IMG/VR virus record: IMGVR_UViG_3300021959_000011 | Location: 62,001-126,000 of that record | DNA from: a virus | Direction: 5' to 3' (one strand) | DNA: 64,000 nt | Shown here: piece after piece, positions 40,391 through 48,980 of the stretch | Numbering within the stretch: the first letter of the stretch is position 1 | How the letters are laid out: every line of letters begins with the position of its first letter | The notes under the pieces: generated by a model | Seen by the model: only the letters and a program-made list of their open reading frames with translations | Database searches by the model: none | Told to the model about the DNA's origin: nothing | Made by a program: the position numbers and the translations under genes

Positions 40391-40571
40391 CTTCTTTCTC
40401 CGGCATATGATATTGTACAACACTAGGATTGTTCCATGTGAGTGAGGCCTCTACTGCCTCCTCCTTTGTGTCATATAGTTTTGGACTACTACCTGTCTGC
40501 CATGACACACCATCACATACATAAATCCAATCGCCTGGATCTGGTTCGATCATTACTGCCCATTTCGGCAT
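40380..40571 (-). CDS. Small conserved phage protein
   Basis: 63 residues; MPKWAVMIEPDPGDWIYVCD followed by a KLYDTKEEAVEAS helix, a compact beta-beta-alpha fold seen in marine phages. Overlaps glutaredoxin by 11 nt. Function unknown. Confidence 0.55.
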   Translation of the reverse strand: MPKWAVMIEPDPGDWIYVCDGVSWQTGSSPKLYDTKEEAVEASLTWNNPSVVQYHMPEKEDGD

Positions 40572-40574
40572 GTT

Positions 40575-41135
40575 TTATCCTTCTCTTTTCTTTCTAGACT
40601 CCTTGAGTACCTTTGCATATTCCATTTGTTTTTTAGTGCGTCTTGTGCCCTTAACAGGAGTACATTTTTCTTCGAGTAACCTATGATATATTTGCACAAA
40701 AGATTTCCAGTGTTTTTGAGTATCATTATATTGTGCATTATATAATATACCCCAATCTTTGTTTATATCGCAGTGTGATATGACATGTTTACCATGTTTA
40801 GTTTCTATTGTAATTCCATATTTCGCACCACCAGGCATTGTGATTTCATCTTCTATAAGAGAGATATCAAACTTAGGACTTGGGGGTTGTTTTGGATATG
40901 TCTTTACCTTTCTTGTTTTTTTGGGTTTTGCAGTTATCTTTTCTCTTGGATATCCTATTTCCCATGGTTGTAATTTTTCTGGTGGTGGAGTTGCATCCTT
41001 TGACTTGGATGCCTCCATCTCGGCCTTTGTCCTACGTTTCCTTTTAGTTTTTGTAGGTTGTTTCTCTGCAATCCTTGCAGCTTCCATTTCCGCCTTTGTG
41101 CGTCTTTTACGTTTTGGTTTTTCTAAAACCGCCAT
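40575..41135 (-). CDS. Protein with repeated KRRTKAEMEA basic motif
   Basis: 186 residues. Two N-terminal copies of KRKRRTKAEMEA and a diverged copy (GTRRTKKQMEYAK) near the C-terminus flank a folded middle (DISLIEDEITMPGGAKYGIT). The repeats look like AT-hook-like or nucleic-acid-binding tails. Possibly a nucleoid-associated phage protein. Confidence 0.55.
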   Translation of the reverse strand: MAVLEKPKRKRRTKAEMEAARIAEKQPTKTKRKRRTKAEMEASKSKDATPPPEKLQPWEIGYPREKITAKPKKTRKVKTYPKQPPSPKFDISLIEDEITMPGGAKYGITIETKHGKHVISHCDINKDWGILYNAQYNDTQKHWKSFVQIYHRLLEEKCTPVKGTRRTKKQMEYAKVLKESRKKREG

Positions 41136-41138
41136 GTA

Positions 41139-41336
41139 TCAATCCTTATGCCAGACTTTTCCCATTGGTATAACTGTGGTGGTATCAATATAATCACCTT
41201 CACTAAAAGTTCTTGTAACAACAGTTTTTACAACGGTTTCACCATCACGTACTGAATACGTTACAAATTCTTGACGCAAAACATTTTCAGTTTCTGCGTC
41301 AACTGCACCTTTCATTGGGCCATCTTCCATTACCAT
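41139..41336 (-). CDS. Small beta-rich protein
   Basis: 65 residues; VRDGETVVKTVVTRTFSEGD is a strand pair. Overlaps the upstream gene by 7 nt. Function unknown. Confidence 0.5.
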   Translation of the reverse strand: MVMEDGPMKGAVDAETENVLRQEFVTYSVRDGETVVKTVVTRTFSEGDYIDTTTVIPMGKVWHKD

Positions 41337-41581
41337 TCTTTTCTATCCTCTTCCTCGCCATATCCGGCAGAATATTCACTGATTTGTTTTTCTGTCATTT
41401 GATCTTCCCCGATACGAGGCGATTGATATGTATTGCCAACGTAGTAGTGTGGTTCAAATGGTCTATCATAATATGCATCTGCACTACCTCTATCATACGG
41501 GCCACCATGTCTCTCACGATCCATTGTCAGATCTTCATGTAAGATGTATGGTTCTGATTTTGAATTATGTGGTATGCTCAT
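41330..41581 (-). CDS. Tyr/His-rich hypothetical protein
   Basis: 83 residues of low-complexity, polar, Tyr/His/Gly/Asp-rich sequence (RHGGPYDRGSADAYYDRPFE), probably disordered. Function unknown. Confidence 0.5.
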   Translation of the reverse strand: MSIPHNSKSEPYILHEDLTMDRERHGGPYDRGSADAYYDRPFEPHYYVGNTYQSPRIGEDQMTEKQISEYSAGYGEEEDRKEW

Positions 41582-41589
41582 TGGAATAT

Positions 41590-42138
41590 TTATGCAACCT
41601 CTGAATAAGGTTGCATCGTTTGCATCACCATATCAAACTCTTGGTGATACTTATTAGTTGGCAAATTCATAGTGTGACACGCAAAGGAACCGCCGTATGC
41701 AAGGTCGTATTCATCAAACTGTTGTGCCTCTAGTAACCAGCGAATTGCAGTTTCACGAGTCTTTGCACCCCACGAAATCATTTCTGCAATTGATTTTTCA
41801 AAGTTAGTGACTATCAACAAATCTTCGGCCTCTTGTTCCTGTATTTGTTGCTCAATCATTGCACCATATTCATTACACATGACATTTAACTGTTCGTCAG
41901 ACATGGTAGTGAAGTCAAAACTCCGAGCGTATGATTTAGATGTTGCCTCGGCAATAGTATAATATGCGTCCTCCTCTAGAGTTTCACGCATGTATTGTTC
42001 AAGAGTAGTACACCCCCGATCAATCCAATACTGCTCATCAGTTGGAATCATACCCACCCAACGACCTTCTTCTGCATCCATCCATGCTTGAGATTTTGCA
42101 TTTGCGGAATTGATGTAGTCGATAAGAGCCTGTTCCAT
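41590..42138 (-). CDS. Hypothetical acidic helical protein
   Basis: 182 residues from MEQALIDYINSANAKS, with GGAGGACTTTAAT directly upstream; the longer frame overlaps the neighbour. Acidic, helical, with FEKSIAEMISWGAKTRETAI. Function unknown. Confidence 0.6.
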   Translation of the reverse strand: MEQALIDYINSANAKSQAWMDAEEGRWVGMIPTDEQYWIDRGCTTLEQYMRETLEEDAYYTIAEATSKSYARSFDFTTMSDEQLNVMCNEYGAMIEQQIQEQEAEDLLIVTNFEKSIAEMISWGAKTRETAIRWLLEAQQFDEYDLAYGGSFACHTMNLPTNKYHQEFDMVMQTMQPYSEVA

Positions 42139-42158
42139 ATTAAAGTCCTCCAAGTAAA

Positions 42159-42500
42159 TTAAGATCCTGTTACCAAATTCCAAACGCCGTTACCTTGCGT
42201 TTCCAAATCTTCAATAAAGATATGATGATCTTTGTTTCCATCACTATCAACCGAATTTCGTATGACAGCATCACAAGCTTGCCAGATATCCCCCCAAGTC
42301 TCACCAGTACAAACTGCAGAGGCATCATAACCCCACACTTCACATTTGTTCTGAATAGTCATAGGAGTTTTGAAGGGATGTTTGTTACCCATTTTGATGT
42401 TCTCATCATAAATAGACCACCGTGTTTCAAATCCACAACCGGCACCATATGTGTCGAAATAGTCCATTTCTTTCATGAATTCTGCATCAGTCTGTGTCAT
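42159..42500 (-). CDS. Hypothetical protein
   Basis: 113 residues from MTQTDAEFMKEMDY, after a GAGAGGTGATTCGA leader. Cysteines at about 20, 49 and 59. Mixed alpha/beta. First gene behind the promoter at 42529-42557. Function unknown. Confidence 0.55.
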   Translation of the reverse strand: MTQTDAEFMKEMDYFDTYGAGCGFETRWSIYDENIKMGNKHPFKTPMTIQNKCEVWGYDASAVCTGETWGDIWQACDAVIRNSVDSDGNKDHHIFIEDLETQGNGVWNLVTGS

Positions 42501-42509
42501 TCGAATCAC

Positions 42510-42534
42510 CTCTCTTGATTACCTATACATTATC
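42510..42534 (-). repeat. Shared promoter-leader module, copy C
   Basis: Matches copies A and B with two base changes, including the -10 (GATAAT). Confidence 0.7.
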
Positions 42535-42557
42535 ACATATTAAGAGAACAATGTCAA
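42529..42557 (-). promoter_or_regulatory. Early promoter TTGACA-17-GATAAT
   Basis: -35 at 42552-42557, -10 at 42529-42534. The upstream gene's TGA stop lies in the -35. Confidence 0.8.
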
Positions 42558-42886
42558 GCACTAATTTTTTCAAACCCACACATTGCAACTTCATACTTGG
42601 TGTTACCAATTAACATTTGATCTCCCATGGATGTAGAACGCAGGCCCCATGACTGTCCACGGTCATCAACTGGTAGGGGTGCCATAACAGTTACGTTCTC
42701 ATTATAGTCACCGTTTTTACCACTAGACAAAAACTCTGATTGGATACTCCAAGAACCCATCACGTTATTTGTCCAACGATATGCATACTCCAGTTGTTCT
42801 TCAACTGACATGGCATCATCAACTTCAACTAATGCAACTGTATTTGGAGCTTGTTCAAAGGCGGTATGTATCACTGCAACTTGCAT
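42554..42886 (-). CDS. Hypothetical protein
   Basis: 110 residues; N-terminal strand AVIHTAFEQAPNTVALVEVD, then helical YAYRWTNNVMGSWS. Single gene behind its own early promoter. Function unknown. Confidence 0.55.
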   Translation of the reverse strand: MQVAVIHTAFEQAPNTVALVEVDDAMSVEEQLEYAYRWTNNVMGSWSIQSEFLSSGKNGDYNENVTVMAPLPVDDRGQSWGLRSTSMGDQMLIGNTKYEVAMCGFEKISA

Positions 42887-42915
42887 ATTTCTCTCTCTTT
42901 CTCAATTTATACTTT

Positions 42916-42944
42916 ACTATAACATATGATTCGTTTAATGTCAA
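42916..42944 (-). promoter_or_regulatory. Early promoter TTGACA-17-TATAGT
   Basis: -35 at 42939-42944, -10 at 42916-42921. Just downstream of tRNA-Trp. Confidence 0.8.
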
Positions 42945-42953
42945 GCATTCATT

Positions 42954-43027
42954 TGGCATCGGTGCAGGGAGTCGAACCCCAGCTTTCAGTTTTGGAGACT
43001 GACGTGCTACCGTAACACTTCACCGAT
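42954..43027 (-). tRNA. tRNA-Trp (CCA), 3' CCA encoded
   Basis: 74 nt. Acceptor ATCGGTG/CACCGAT, anticodon loop CTCCAAA reading CCA, T loop TTCGACT, encoded CCA. The upstream CDS stop (43020-43022) lies inside its acceptor arm. Confidence 0.93.
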
Positions 43028-43304
43028 CTATTGCATATTCAACATTCTTTTTGAGATACCATTTCTCTATGACAGGTAAACCAAACTCATCCTCATCAAC
43101 GCATATGTAAGCCACTGTCTTCTTCACATTCGCATATCGATATCCAGAATCATTTATCTGTCCACCACCTACCCAAACCTTATGTGGGAAATCTTCATTG
43201 ATATTGTTAATTGGATCATCATTCAGAGAATACTCAAAATAATTACCAACTTCTTTTTCAGTGAAGCAACCTATCGGGGATTTGGTATATGTGTAGTATC
43301 CCAT
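43020..43304 (-). CDS. Hypothetical protein overlapping tRNA-Trp
   Basis: 94 residues; CFTEKEVGNYFEYSLNDD and VAYICVDEDEFGLPVIEKWY. Its last 8 bases are also the 5' end of tRNA-Trp, so tRNA processing would cut the mRNA at its stop. Function unknown. Confidence 0.55.
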   Translation of the reverse strand: MGYYTYTKSPIGCFTEKEVGNYFEYSLNDDPINNINEDFPHKVWVGGGQINDSGYRYANVKKTVAYICVDEDEFGLPVIEKWYLKKNVEYAIDR

Positions 43305-43305
43305 T

Positions 43306-43527
43306 TTATTGAATTATCTCCATTCCAGTAAAACCTTCTTGCGACCAACCACGATCTTCTGCGTGGGCATTAATGATAAAATTATAATCCGAACTTGGCC
43401 ACAATCCTGTTTTTAAAGCATATGATTTCATGTCAGACTGCACCATAATAGATTGGGAGCCCTGTGCGGATTCTGCATTAATCCGATTATTTTCGTCTTC
43501 ACAAAATAACACATCATTCATGTTCAT
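43306..43527 (-). CDS. Small hypothetical protein
   Basis: 73 residues from MNMNDVLFCEDENN, chosen because the promoter's -10 at 43558-43563 excludes the longer ORF; a start two codons later is possible. Gln/Ser-rich middle. Function unknown. Confidence 0.55.
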   Translation of the reverse strand: MNMNDVLFCEDENNRINAESAQGSQSIMVQSDMKSYALKTGLWPSSDYNFIINAHAEDRGWSQEGFTGMEIIQ

Positions 43528-43557
43528 TTGTACTGATTCCTTTCTTATTACACCACT

Positions 43558-43586
43558 ATTATATGGGGTTTCGTAGAGATTGTCAA
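43558..43586 (-). promoter_or_regulatory. Early promoter TTGACA-17-TATAAT
   Basis: -35 at 43581-43586, -10 at 43558-43563, full consensus. Drives the unit with tRNA-Trp. Confidence 0.88.
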
Positions 43587-43602
43587 GCATTAATTTAAGT
43601 TT

Positions 43603-43610
43603 TATAAATA
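43603..43610 (+). promoter_or_regulatory. T4-type late promoter TATAAATA
   Basis: Exact late box 36 bp upstream of the exported protein gene at 43646. Confidence 0.75.
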
Positions 43611-43645
43611 GTTGTTCGATCTAATTGTTTTTGAAAGGAAATACC

Positions 43646-44005
43646 ATGTATAAAATTCTTATACTTGTTACGATTATATTGTTTCCAACTTTAAGTTTTG
43701 CACAACAAAAAAATAAACCAGATTTTAATTTACCAACCCTTATTCAGTGTGGACAAAGTTCTGCAGTGTGGGATATGTTACAAAATAAGTATCAAGAAGA
43801 ACCTTTTGCGCTTGGTGTTGGTACTTTAATTCGAAATGATGGCCTCCCAGTATCTGGAGATCTGGTAATGTGGACAAACAAAGACAAAAAATCTTTTACT
43901 GTATCAGTTACCTTCCCAGAGGTGGGTGTTACATGCATGATCGTTAATGGTAGAGAATTTCAATTACTAGATGGTTTCGAAACAAAATCTGGACTAAGAC
44001 TGTAA
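43646..44005 (+). CDS. Small exported protein, late-expressed
   Basis: 119 residues from MYKILILVTIILF, start chosen because GAAAGGAA precedes it and a signal peptide (about 1-20, ending LSFA) then begins at residue 1. Mature part has two cysteines (LIQCGQ, GVTCMI) and beta strands. I recall this type in marine phages. Location periplasmic or in the virion. Overlaps the convergent gene by 12 nt. Confidence 0.65.
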   Translation: MYKILILVTIILFPTLSFAQQKNKPDFNLPTLIQCGQSSAVWDMLQNKYQEEPFALGVGTLIRNDGLPVSGDLVMWTNKDKKSFTVSVTFPEVGVTCMIVNGREFQLLDGFETKSGLRL

Positions 44006-44182
44006 AGTTCTCTCAAGTAGAGATATCTCATCTTTAATTTTCAGTTTTTGTTGTTTCAATCCCTTTACCAATGATTGATGCCTCTCGCCGCGATTTAGAT
44101 TATCATCTATATTTAAGATTGTATCATCTATTTCGCGGTGTCTCTTGGTCAACCATTCAATTCTTTTTTGCGTATCATTCAT
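43994..44182 (-). CDS. DUF465 (YdcH-like) coiled-coil protein
   Basis: 62 residues: RIEWLTKRHREIDDTI, then LKQQKLKIKDEISLLE, the DUF465 helical hairpin pattern. Common in alphaproteobacteria. Function unknown. Confidence 0.65.
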   Translation of the reverse strand: MNDTQKRIEWLTKRHREIDDTILNIDDNLNRGERHQSLVKGLKQQKLKIKDEISLLERTLQS

Positions 44183-44399
44183 TATAATATTCCATATCTG
44201 TTATAATCTCATCACCTTCTCTATCATATGCAATTTCAAGGGCCATTGATTGTACTTGATCTAGCATATGTTGACATGCACCTTTATCATAACTATCTTC
44301 TGCGAGATTGCTATATTTGTTCCTTTCGCGGTGTAGTAAAACTGCGATATCTTTCATTGTATTCAATTTTTTTATCAGTTGTTCTACTGAATGTTGCAT
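44175..44399 (-). CDS. Small helical protein
   Basis: 74 residues from MQHSVEQLIKKLNTM; GGAGG lies 7 nt upstream. The longer frame crosses the promoter. Overlaps the DUF465 gene by 8 nt. Function unknown. Confidence 0.55.
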   Translation of the reverse strand: MQHSVEQLIKKLNTMKDIAVLLHRERNKYSNLAEDSYDKGACQHMLDQVQSMALEIAYDREGDEIITDMEYYNE

Positions 44400-44418
44400 A
44401 TAAACCTCCATTGCTACT

Positions 44419-44447
44419 AATATATATTGTTTTTGGTGAAATGTCAA
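44419..44447 (-). promoter_or_regulatory. Early promoter TTGACA-17-TATATT
   Basis: -35 at 44442-44447, -10 at 44419-44424. Divergent from the late promoter of the fibre cluster 12 bp away. Confidence 0.8.
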
Positions 44448-44458
44448 TAGAAAATAAA

Positions 44459-44466
44459 TATAAATA
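44459..44466 (+). promoter_or_regulatory. T4-type late promoter TATAAATA
   Basis: Exact late box 32 bp upstream of the first fibre-cluster gene. Confidence 0.85.
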
Positions 44467-44497
44467 AAAGAGAAAATGGTTTGGAGATAGATAAAAA

Positions 44498-46819
44498 ATG
44501 GCCGATTCACTACTCACTTCTTCAATAACCGCATTACGTACTAAGATTATCAATGACATTGCTTCGGCAAGTGTAAAAGAATTGGTTCATCTTGCACGTT
44601 CTGCGAAGGCACTAGGACTTACAGAAGATACATCTGTGGAGTCTGCGATTAATACGAGGGCAAACGCTCTCACATCTGGTGCCACAGTTGAAGAAATTAA
44701 AGATCTAGCACAGGCAGTAAAACAAGTAAAAAATGACGTTGCTGGTAGTACTATTTCTAGTGCGGATGATATTATTGATGGCGTTAATAATAAATTTTTA
44801 TCAACCGCAAATTTAAATACAGAATTACAATCACTAACTACGAATATTAAACCAGATGCAGATGTAACAAGAAATCTTGGAGAAGCACTATATAAGTTTA
44901 ATACAGTATATGCAGGGAAGGTAACAGGATTACTTGCACCTCTAGATGCAAATGATGCCGCAACTAAATCTTATGTAGATTCTAACGTATCAAGTTTCAA
45001 TCCCGCTTCGGTATCACAAAGTATTATTCCAGACACAAATGAAACTTATGATTTGGGTACATCCTCACTAAGATTTAGAGATGCATATTTAAGTGGAAAC
45101 ACTATTCATCTTGGTAATGCACAAATTACATCAGATACAAATGGTTTAGTTTCTTTACCAGCTGGATCTAAAGTTGGTACTGACCCTGTACCTACACAGA
45201 TTAATGATTTAACCAATGTTGATACTGATGTTGCACCAGAAACATTGGAAATACAAGTCGATGCACCAGAAGCTGGTCACGAATCACCGTGGATATGGAC
45301 ATGGTTGCAATCATCACTACCGTATGCACGTACTCCGATCACAAATTCACCACAAAATGTTGTGCCATTGTATATGCAAGGTTCTTATCAAATTAACAAC
45401 TTTGCACATACACTTCATGATAATATGACACAAACACACGCATTCAAACTGAAGTGGATTGAAGGTGCTGGTGATGATAATCTTGTAAGTTGGTCAACAA
45501 GTCAGATAGTAAGTGATTCACATCCAGATATCAATAGTGGCACAACACAAGATGTACAAAGATTGACAGTAAACGTACCATCTACTATCACTCCACCAAC
45601 TTTAACTGCACCATCAGTTACATATACAGTCGGACATACAACAGGAGCCTACGTTTTCACTGGAACTCAAATGGGTCAAAATCCTGAAATCGGACCATTC
45701 TTTCGTGGCGGCACTTATACAGTAAATATCAATGCAACCGGCCATCCATTTTACTTTACAACTGACAATGGAACTAATTATTCATCTGGCACATATTTTG
45801 GAGAATGGACTTCAGGTGTAACTGGTTCTCGCACAGAAAGTGGTACTATTACATTTACTGTACCATCAAATGCACCAGATACATTGTTTTATCAATGTGG
45901 TATTCATAGTGCAATGCGTGGTACTATCAGGGTACGTGATCTTGCGGTAGAAACTAATGAAAACGGTAATTACATCATTTATGGACAACACTCACAAGAA
46001 GGACATGAACAAAAGATTGAATTGCGTCCTATTCCTACACTCACATCTCAAATGTGTCTTGTTTATGATGCAAATACATCAAAGTTTGTACCACAAGATT
46101 TAGCGACTTACGTAGAGAACACACCAGCATTCAAAAACAAAATTAAAGAGGTTGCTGGTACTGCAACATTGGTTGCACCAGATGGTACATCTCTAGTTGC
46201 AAGTGTTGAGATTTATAGTGATGCAACATATCTACCAGCCGTTGGCAACACTATAGGAGATATTGCATTTGTAGAAGATACTCAGAAACTATACATTTAT
46301 AAAAATGCAACAGATTCATGGGTAGAAACAATTTCCCAATCAGACCTTACGGGCCTTGCAACGGAAAGTTATGTAAATTCTCAGGTTTCATCAAATACAT
46401 TCTCTGGAAACTATAATGATTTGTCAAATCAACCATCAATTCCATCTATATCAGGACTTGCAACAGAAAGTTATGTAAATTCTCAGGTTAGTAATGCGTC
46501 AATAACACAAACTGTTAATATGGCACAAAATGGTACACTCGCACTAACTACAGGTGTGACAAGATGGTATGCCCCAGATGATTTAACAATATCTAAGATT
46601 AAAGCTAGAATAACTACTGCTGGAAATGATGTGTTAAGAGTCGATATCAAGAAGAATGACGTAAGTTCAAAAATTATAAATATAAGCGCAGGAAGTTTAG
46701 AACAAACAGAAACATCTGGATTTTCAATGAATGAGGGTGATTATCTTACAATTGACATCACAAATGTGGGTTCAACGCCGGGCGAAAATTTAAATGTTCA
46801 AATATTTTATACAACATAA
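44498..46819 (+). CDS. Structural fibre protein with cupredoxin-like domain
   Basis: 773 residues. Helical N-terminus with LVHLARSAKALGLTED, fibre repeats with NLGEALYKFNTVYAG, and at about 380-480 a cupredoxin-like domain: GHPFYFTTDNG (H416) and FYQCGIHSAMRG (C467, H470, M473), the His/Cys/His/Met set of blue copper proteins. Then GLATESYVNSQV repeats. Close relative of the protein at 48981-50924. Late-expressed virion protein, probably fibre or neck decoration. Confidence 0.75.
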   Translation: MADSLLTSSITALRTKIINDIASASVKELVHLARSAKALGLTEDTSVESAINTRANALTSGATVEEIKDLAQAVKQVKNDVAGSTISSADDIIDGVNNKFLSTANLNTELQSLTTNIKPDADVTRNLGEALYKFNTVYAGKVTGLLAPLDANDAATKSYVDSNVSSFNPASVSQSIIPDTNETYDLGTSSLRFRDAYLSGNTIHLGNAQITSDTNGLVSLPAGSKVGTDPVPTQINDLTNVDTDVAPETLEIQVDAPEAGHESPWIWTWLQSSLPYARTPITNSPQNVVPLYMQGSYQINNFAHTLHDNMTQTHAFKLKWIEGAGDDNLVSWSTSQIVSDSHPDINSGTTQDVQRLTVNVPSTITPPTLTAPSVTYTVGHTTGAYVFTGTQMGQNPEIGPFFRGGTYTVNINATGHPFYFTTDNGTNYSSGTYFGEWTSGVTGSRTESGTITFTVPSNAPDTLFYQCGIHSAMRGTIRVRDLAVETNENGNYIIYGQHSQEGHEQKIELRPIPTLTSQMCLVYDANTSKFVPQDLATYVENTPAFKNKIKEVAGTATLVAPDGTSLVASVEIYSDATYLPAVGNTIGDIAFVEDTQKLYIYKNATDSWVETISQSDLTGLATESYVNSQVSSNTFSGNYNDLSNQPSIPSISGLATESYVNSQVSNASITQTVNMAQNGTLALTTGVTRWYAPDDLTISKIKARITTAGNDVLRVDIKKNDVSSKIINISAGSLEQTETSGFSMNEGDYLTIDITNVGSTPGENLNVQIFYTT

Positions 46820-46831
46820 TAGGAGTTAAAA

Positions 46832-47122
46832 ATGCCAATAACAGATACAGCGACTATCGAAGAATATATGGGAAAGTATGCGATTCAGTCACTAAATAAT
46901 ACAATAGACGATGATGGACAACTTGTTGTCGAAACACCACTTGCAACACCAGATTCGATTTCAGTGTTTACAACTGATAGTGCAACAGAAGATCAAAAAC
47001 AATTGTCATACTTAGTTGAAGATCAATCATCGATTGCATATGGTTCTGGGAATGAAATCTTATTCTTAGGAACTGTTGCATTAAAAGACGAAGATAACGT
47101 ATGGACAGAGGTAACGGAGTAA
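46832..47122 (+). CDS. Small acidic virion-cluster protein
   Basis: 96 residues, acidic, beta-rich. Lies between two structural genes with tight spacing (4 bp to the next). May be a fibre joint or chaperone. Function unknown. Confidence 0.55.
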   Translation: MPITDTATIEEYMGKYAIQSLNNTIDDDGQLVVETPLATPDSISVFTTDSATEDQKQLSYLVEDQSSIAYGSGNEILFLGTVALKDEDNVWTEVTE

Positions 47123-47126
47123 AAAA

Positions 47127-48254
47127 ATGTATATACACTTAGAATTTAAACCAACAGGATCGACAAGTACATCCCAAGCTGAACAAATTTGGTCAGCGGT
47201 ATGGAATACAATCAAAGACACTCCAACAATTACTACGATTGCACAGTTTGGTGCCGCAGTAAGTAGTGGAAATCTTATCGATACTGCATCATCATATATT
47301 GTTGGTACAAAACCATCAAATGGAATTTATACTTCTGCTCAGAATTATACTTCGGGTAGGTGGGAGTTTACCAAAAAACACTACGATCATGCAAATAAAA
47401 CCAGTACAAACACCCAAACAATGAAAATTACTCTGGGGTGGAGTTCATCAATTGGGTTTGCGATGGGAGTTAACGACAAGTACAGAGCAAACCCATCTTC
47501 AGAAAGCGATTACATGACGATGGCCTCAAGTAGTATTGAGATAGGTGATAGTAACATGTACAATTGTCGTTCAATAGATCTTAACATCACTGATTGTAGT
47601 TTCACATTTGCAGCACATGGCGATCCAAACAATCAACAATTCCAACAACCTATTGCGTTTAAACATTGGGGGGATTATCCAACTGTATCAGATTATGATG
47701 ATTATCATGTTGACGTAAATGATAGATATTATGCTGGTTGTATGCTCTCTGCCGGTTCATATGGTATTGTATCAAATGGTAACACTTCGATTACTGCGGC
47801 ATATAGTTTATATAGATTCCAGATGTTTGATGAGACACAACAATATAGAAATACTACCCAGACCAATGGTGGTTATCATGTGGGATGGTCTTCTAGTAAC
47901 TACACTAGTCAATATCAAAATTATTTATTCATGACTCCAATGGGCAGAAAATCGGTAAGAGAAACCCCAACTAATGCTGGTTTTGCATCTCTATTACATC
48001 CATGTTATGTTACACCAACATTTCAAGATTGGAACTACCAATCGCCACAACAAAATGACACTCGATATGGTCAGATGTTAGGGATTTATAGAATTGCCGA
48101 CAACATGGGTACTGCGAACCAAGGCAACAGATTGCAAGTTGGTAGTGATTATTATAGAATTATCAAAGGCGGCATGTCAGGAAGTCAACCGGCGGATCAT
48201 GGATATCGCGTATGTTGTTACGCAGTACCAGAATCTAATATCACTGGTCCATAA
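47127..48254 (+). CDS. Structural/fibre protein
   Basis: 375 residues, Tyr/Ser/Asn-rich, mostly beta (TSGRWEFTKKHYDHANKTST). The C-terminal part (YYRIIKGGMSGSQPADHGYR followed by VCCY) looks like a compact domain. Part of the late fibre cluster; probably on the virion surface. No specific family. Confidence 0.6.
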   Translation: MYIHLEFKPTGSTSTSQAEQIWSAVWNTIKDTPTITTIAQFGAAVSSGNLIDTASSYIVGTKPSNGIYTSAQNYTSGRWEFTKKHYDHANKTSTNTQTMKITLGWSSSIGFAMGVNDKYRANPSSESDYMTMASSSIEIGDSNMYNCRSIDLNITDCSFTFAAHGDPNNQQFQQPIAFKHWGDYPTVSDYDDYHVDVNDRYYAGCMLSAGSYGIVSNGNTSITAAYSLYRFQMFDETQQYRNTTQTNGGYHVGWSSSNYTSQYQNYLFMTPMGRKSVRETPTNAGFASLLHPCYVTPTFQDWNYQSPQQNDTRYGQMLGIYRIADNMGTANQGNRLQVGSDYYRIIKGGMSGSQPADHGYRVCCYAVPESNITGP

Positions 48255-48257
48255 TAA

Positions 48258-48968
48258 ATGACCGTAGGGCACAGTAACACAAATAATCTCAGCTCACCCA
48301 GTAATATGGGTCAAGCTGAGATTCTTTTGGCGTCAGGTGGAGTTTCTTCTATATTGAGTCCATCTGATGTGACACAATATGATATTAATTTAGCGCCGGG
48401 TGGCGTTTCTTCTATATCTAGTGTTGCTGGTGCAGCTACAATTGTAGGAGAAGATGGAAACAAAGTTGAATATTTGGGAACCCCCCCTTCAGTAACACTC
48501 GAACATGCTGGAATGAGTGAACCATATGTATTTTTGTTTTATGGTACAGCACCAGCAAACCTTGTACCTACTGGAATAACTGAAGATATTCCAAGACTTT
48601 TTGTTGATGGTTCAAACTTACTCAAATCTGGTGGTAAATGGGATTTAAGTAGAACTTACTCTGGTGGTGCAACAGATGATATTGCTGGTTCTGAGACAGG
48701 ACTCGAACCAGATCTCGACAGTCCTATTACTGCAATGGGCAATGTACAAAATCTGCAAACGCCACTTATAGCAGAACAATTTTCTATAACTATTCCCGCC
48801 ACCAATTTGGGATTGAACATTATTAGTCCTAATGTTGGAAAGTGGGTAGGACAAGATGGACTACCACTATTATTTACTGGTGTTAGTGATGATAGAGCAA
48901 TCGCAGAACACATCAGAGAAGATGATGATGAAGAAGAAGTAGTCTCTACAACGCAAATTTGGTTCTAA
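48258..48968 (+). CDS. Structural cluster protein with GGVSSI repeats
   Basis: 236 residues. Two copies of (L)(A)SGGVSSI/APGGVSSI near the N-terminus, Gly/Pro-rich middle, acidic C-terminus (EDDDEEEVVSTTQIWF). Probably a virion attachment or fibre protein; no family recognised. Confidence 0.6.
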   Translation: MTVGHSNTNNLSSPSNMGQAEILLASGGVSSILSPSDVTQYDINLAPGGVSSISSVAGAATIVGEDGNKVEYLGTPPSVTLEHAGMSEPYVFLFYGTAPANLVPTGITEDIPRLFVDGSNLLKSGGKWDLSRTYSGGATDDIAGSETGLEPDLDSPITAMGNVQNLQTPLIAEQFSITIPATNLGLNIISPNVGKWVGQDGLPLLFTGVSDDRAIAEHIREDDDEEEVVSTTQIWF

Positions 48969-48980
48969 AAGGATAAAATA

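Noticed and set aside
46672-46679. TATAAATA late-type box
   Set aside because: Lies inside the coding sequence near the end of the first cupredoxin fibre gene, with the next gene starting 150 bp later; probably chance.
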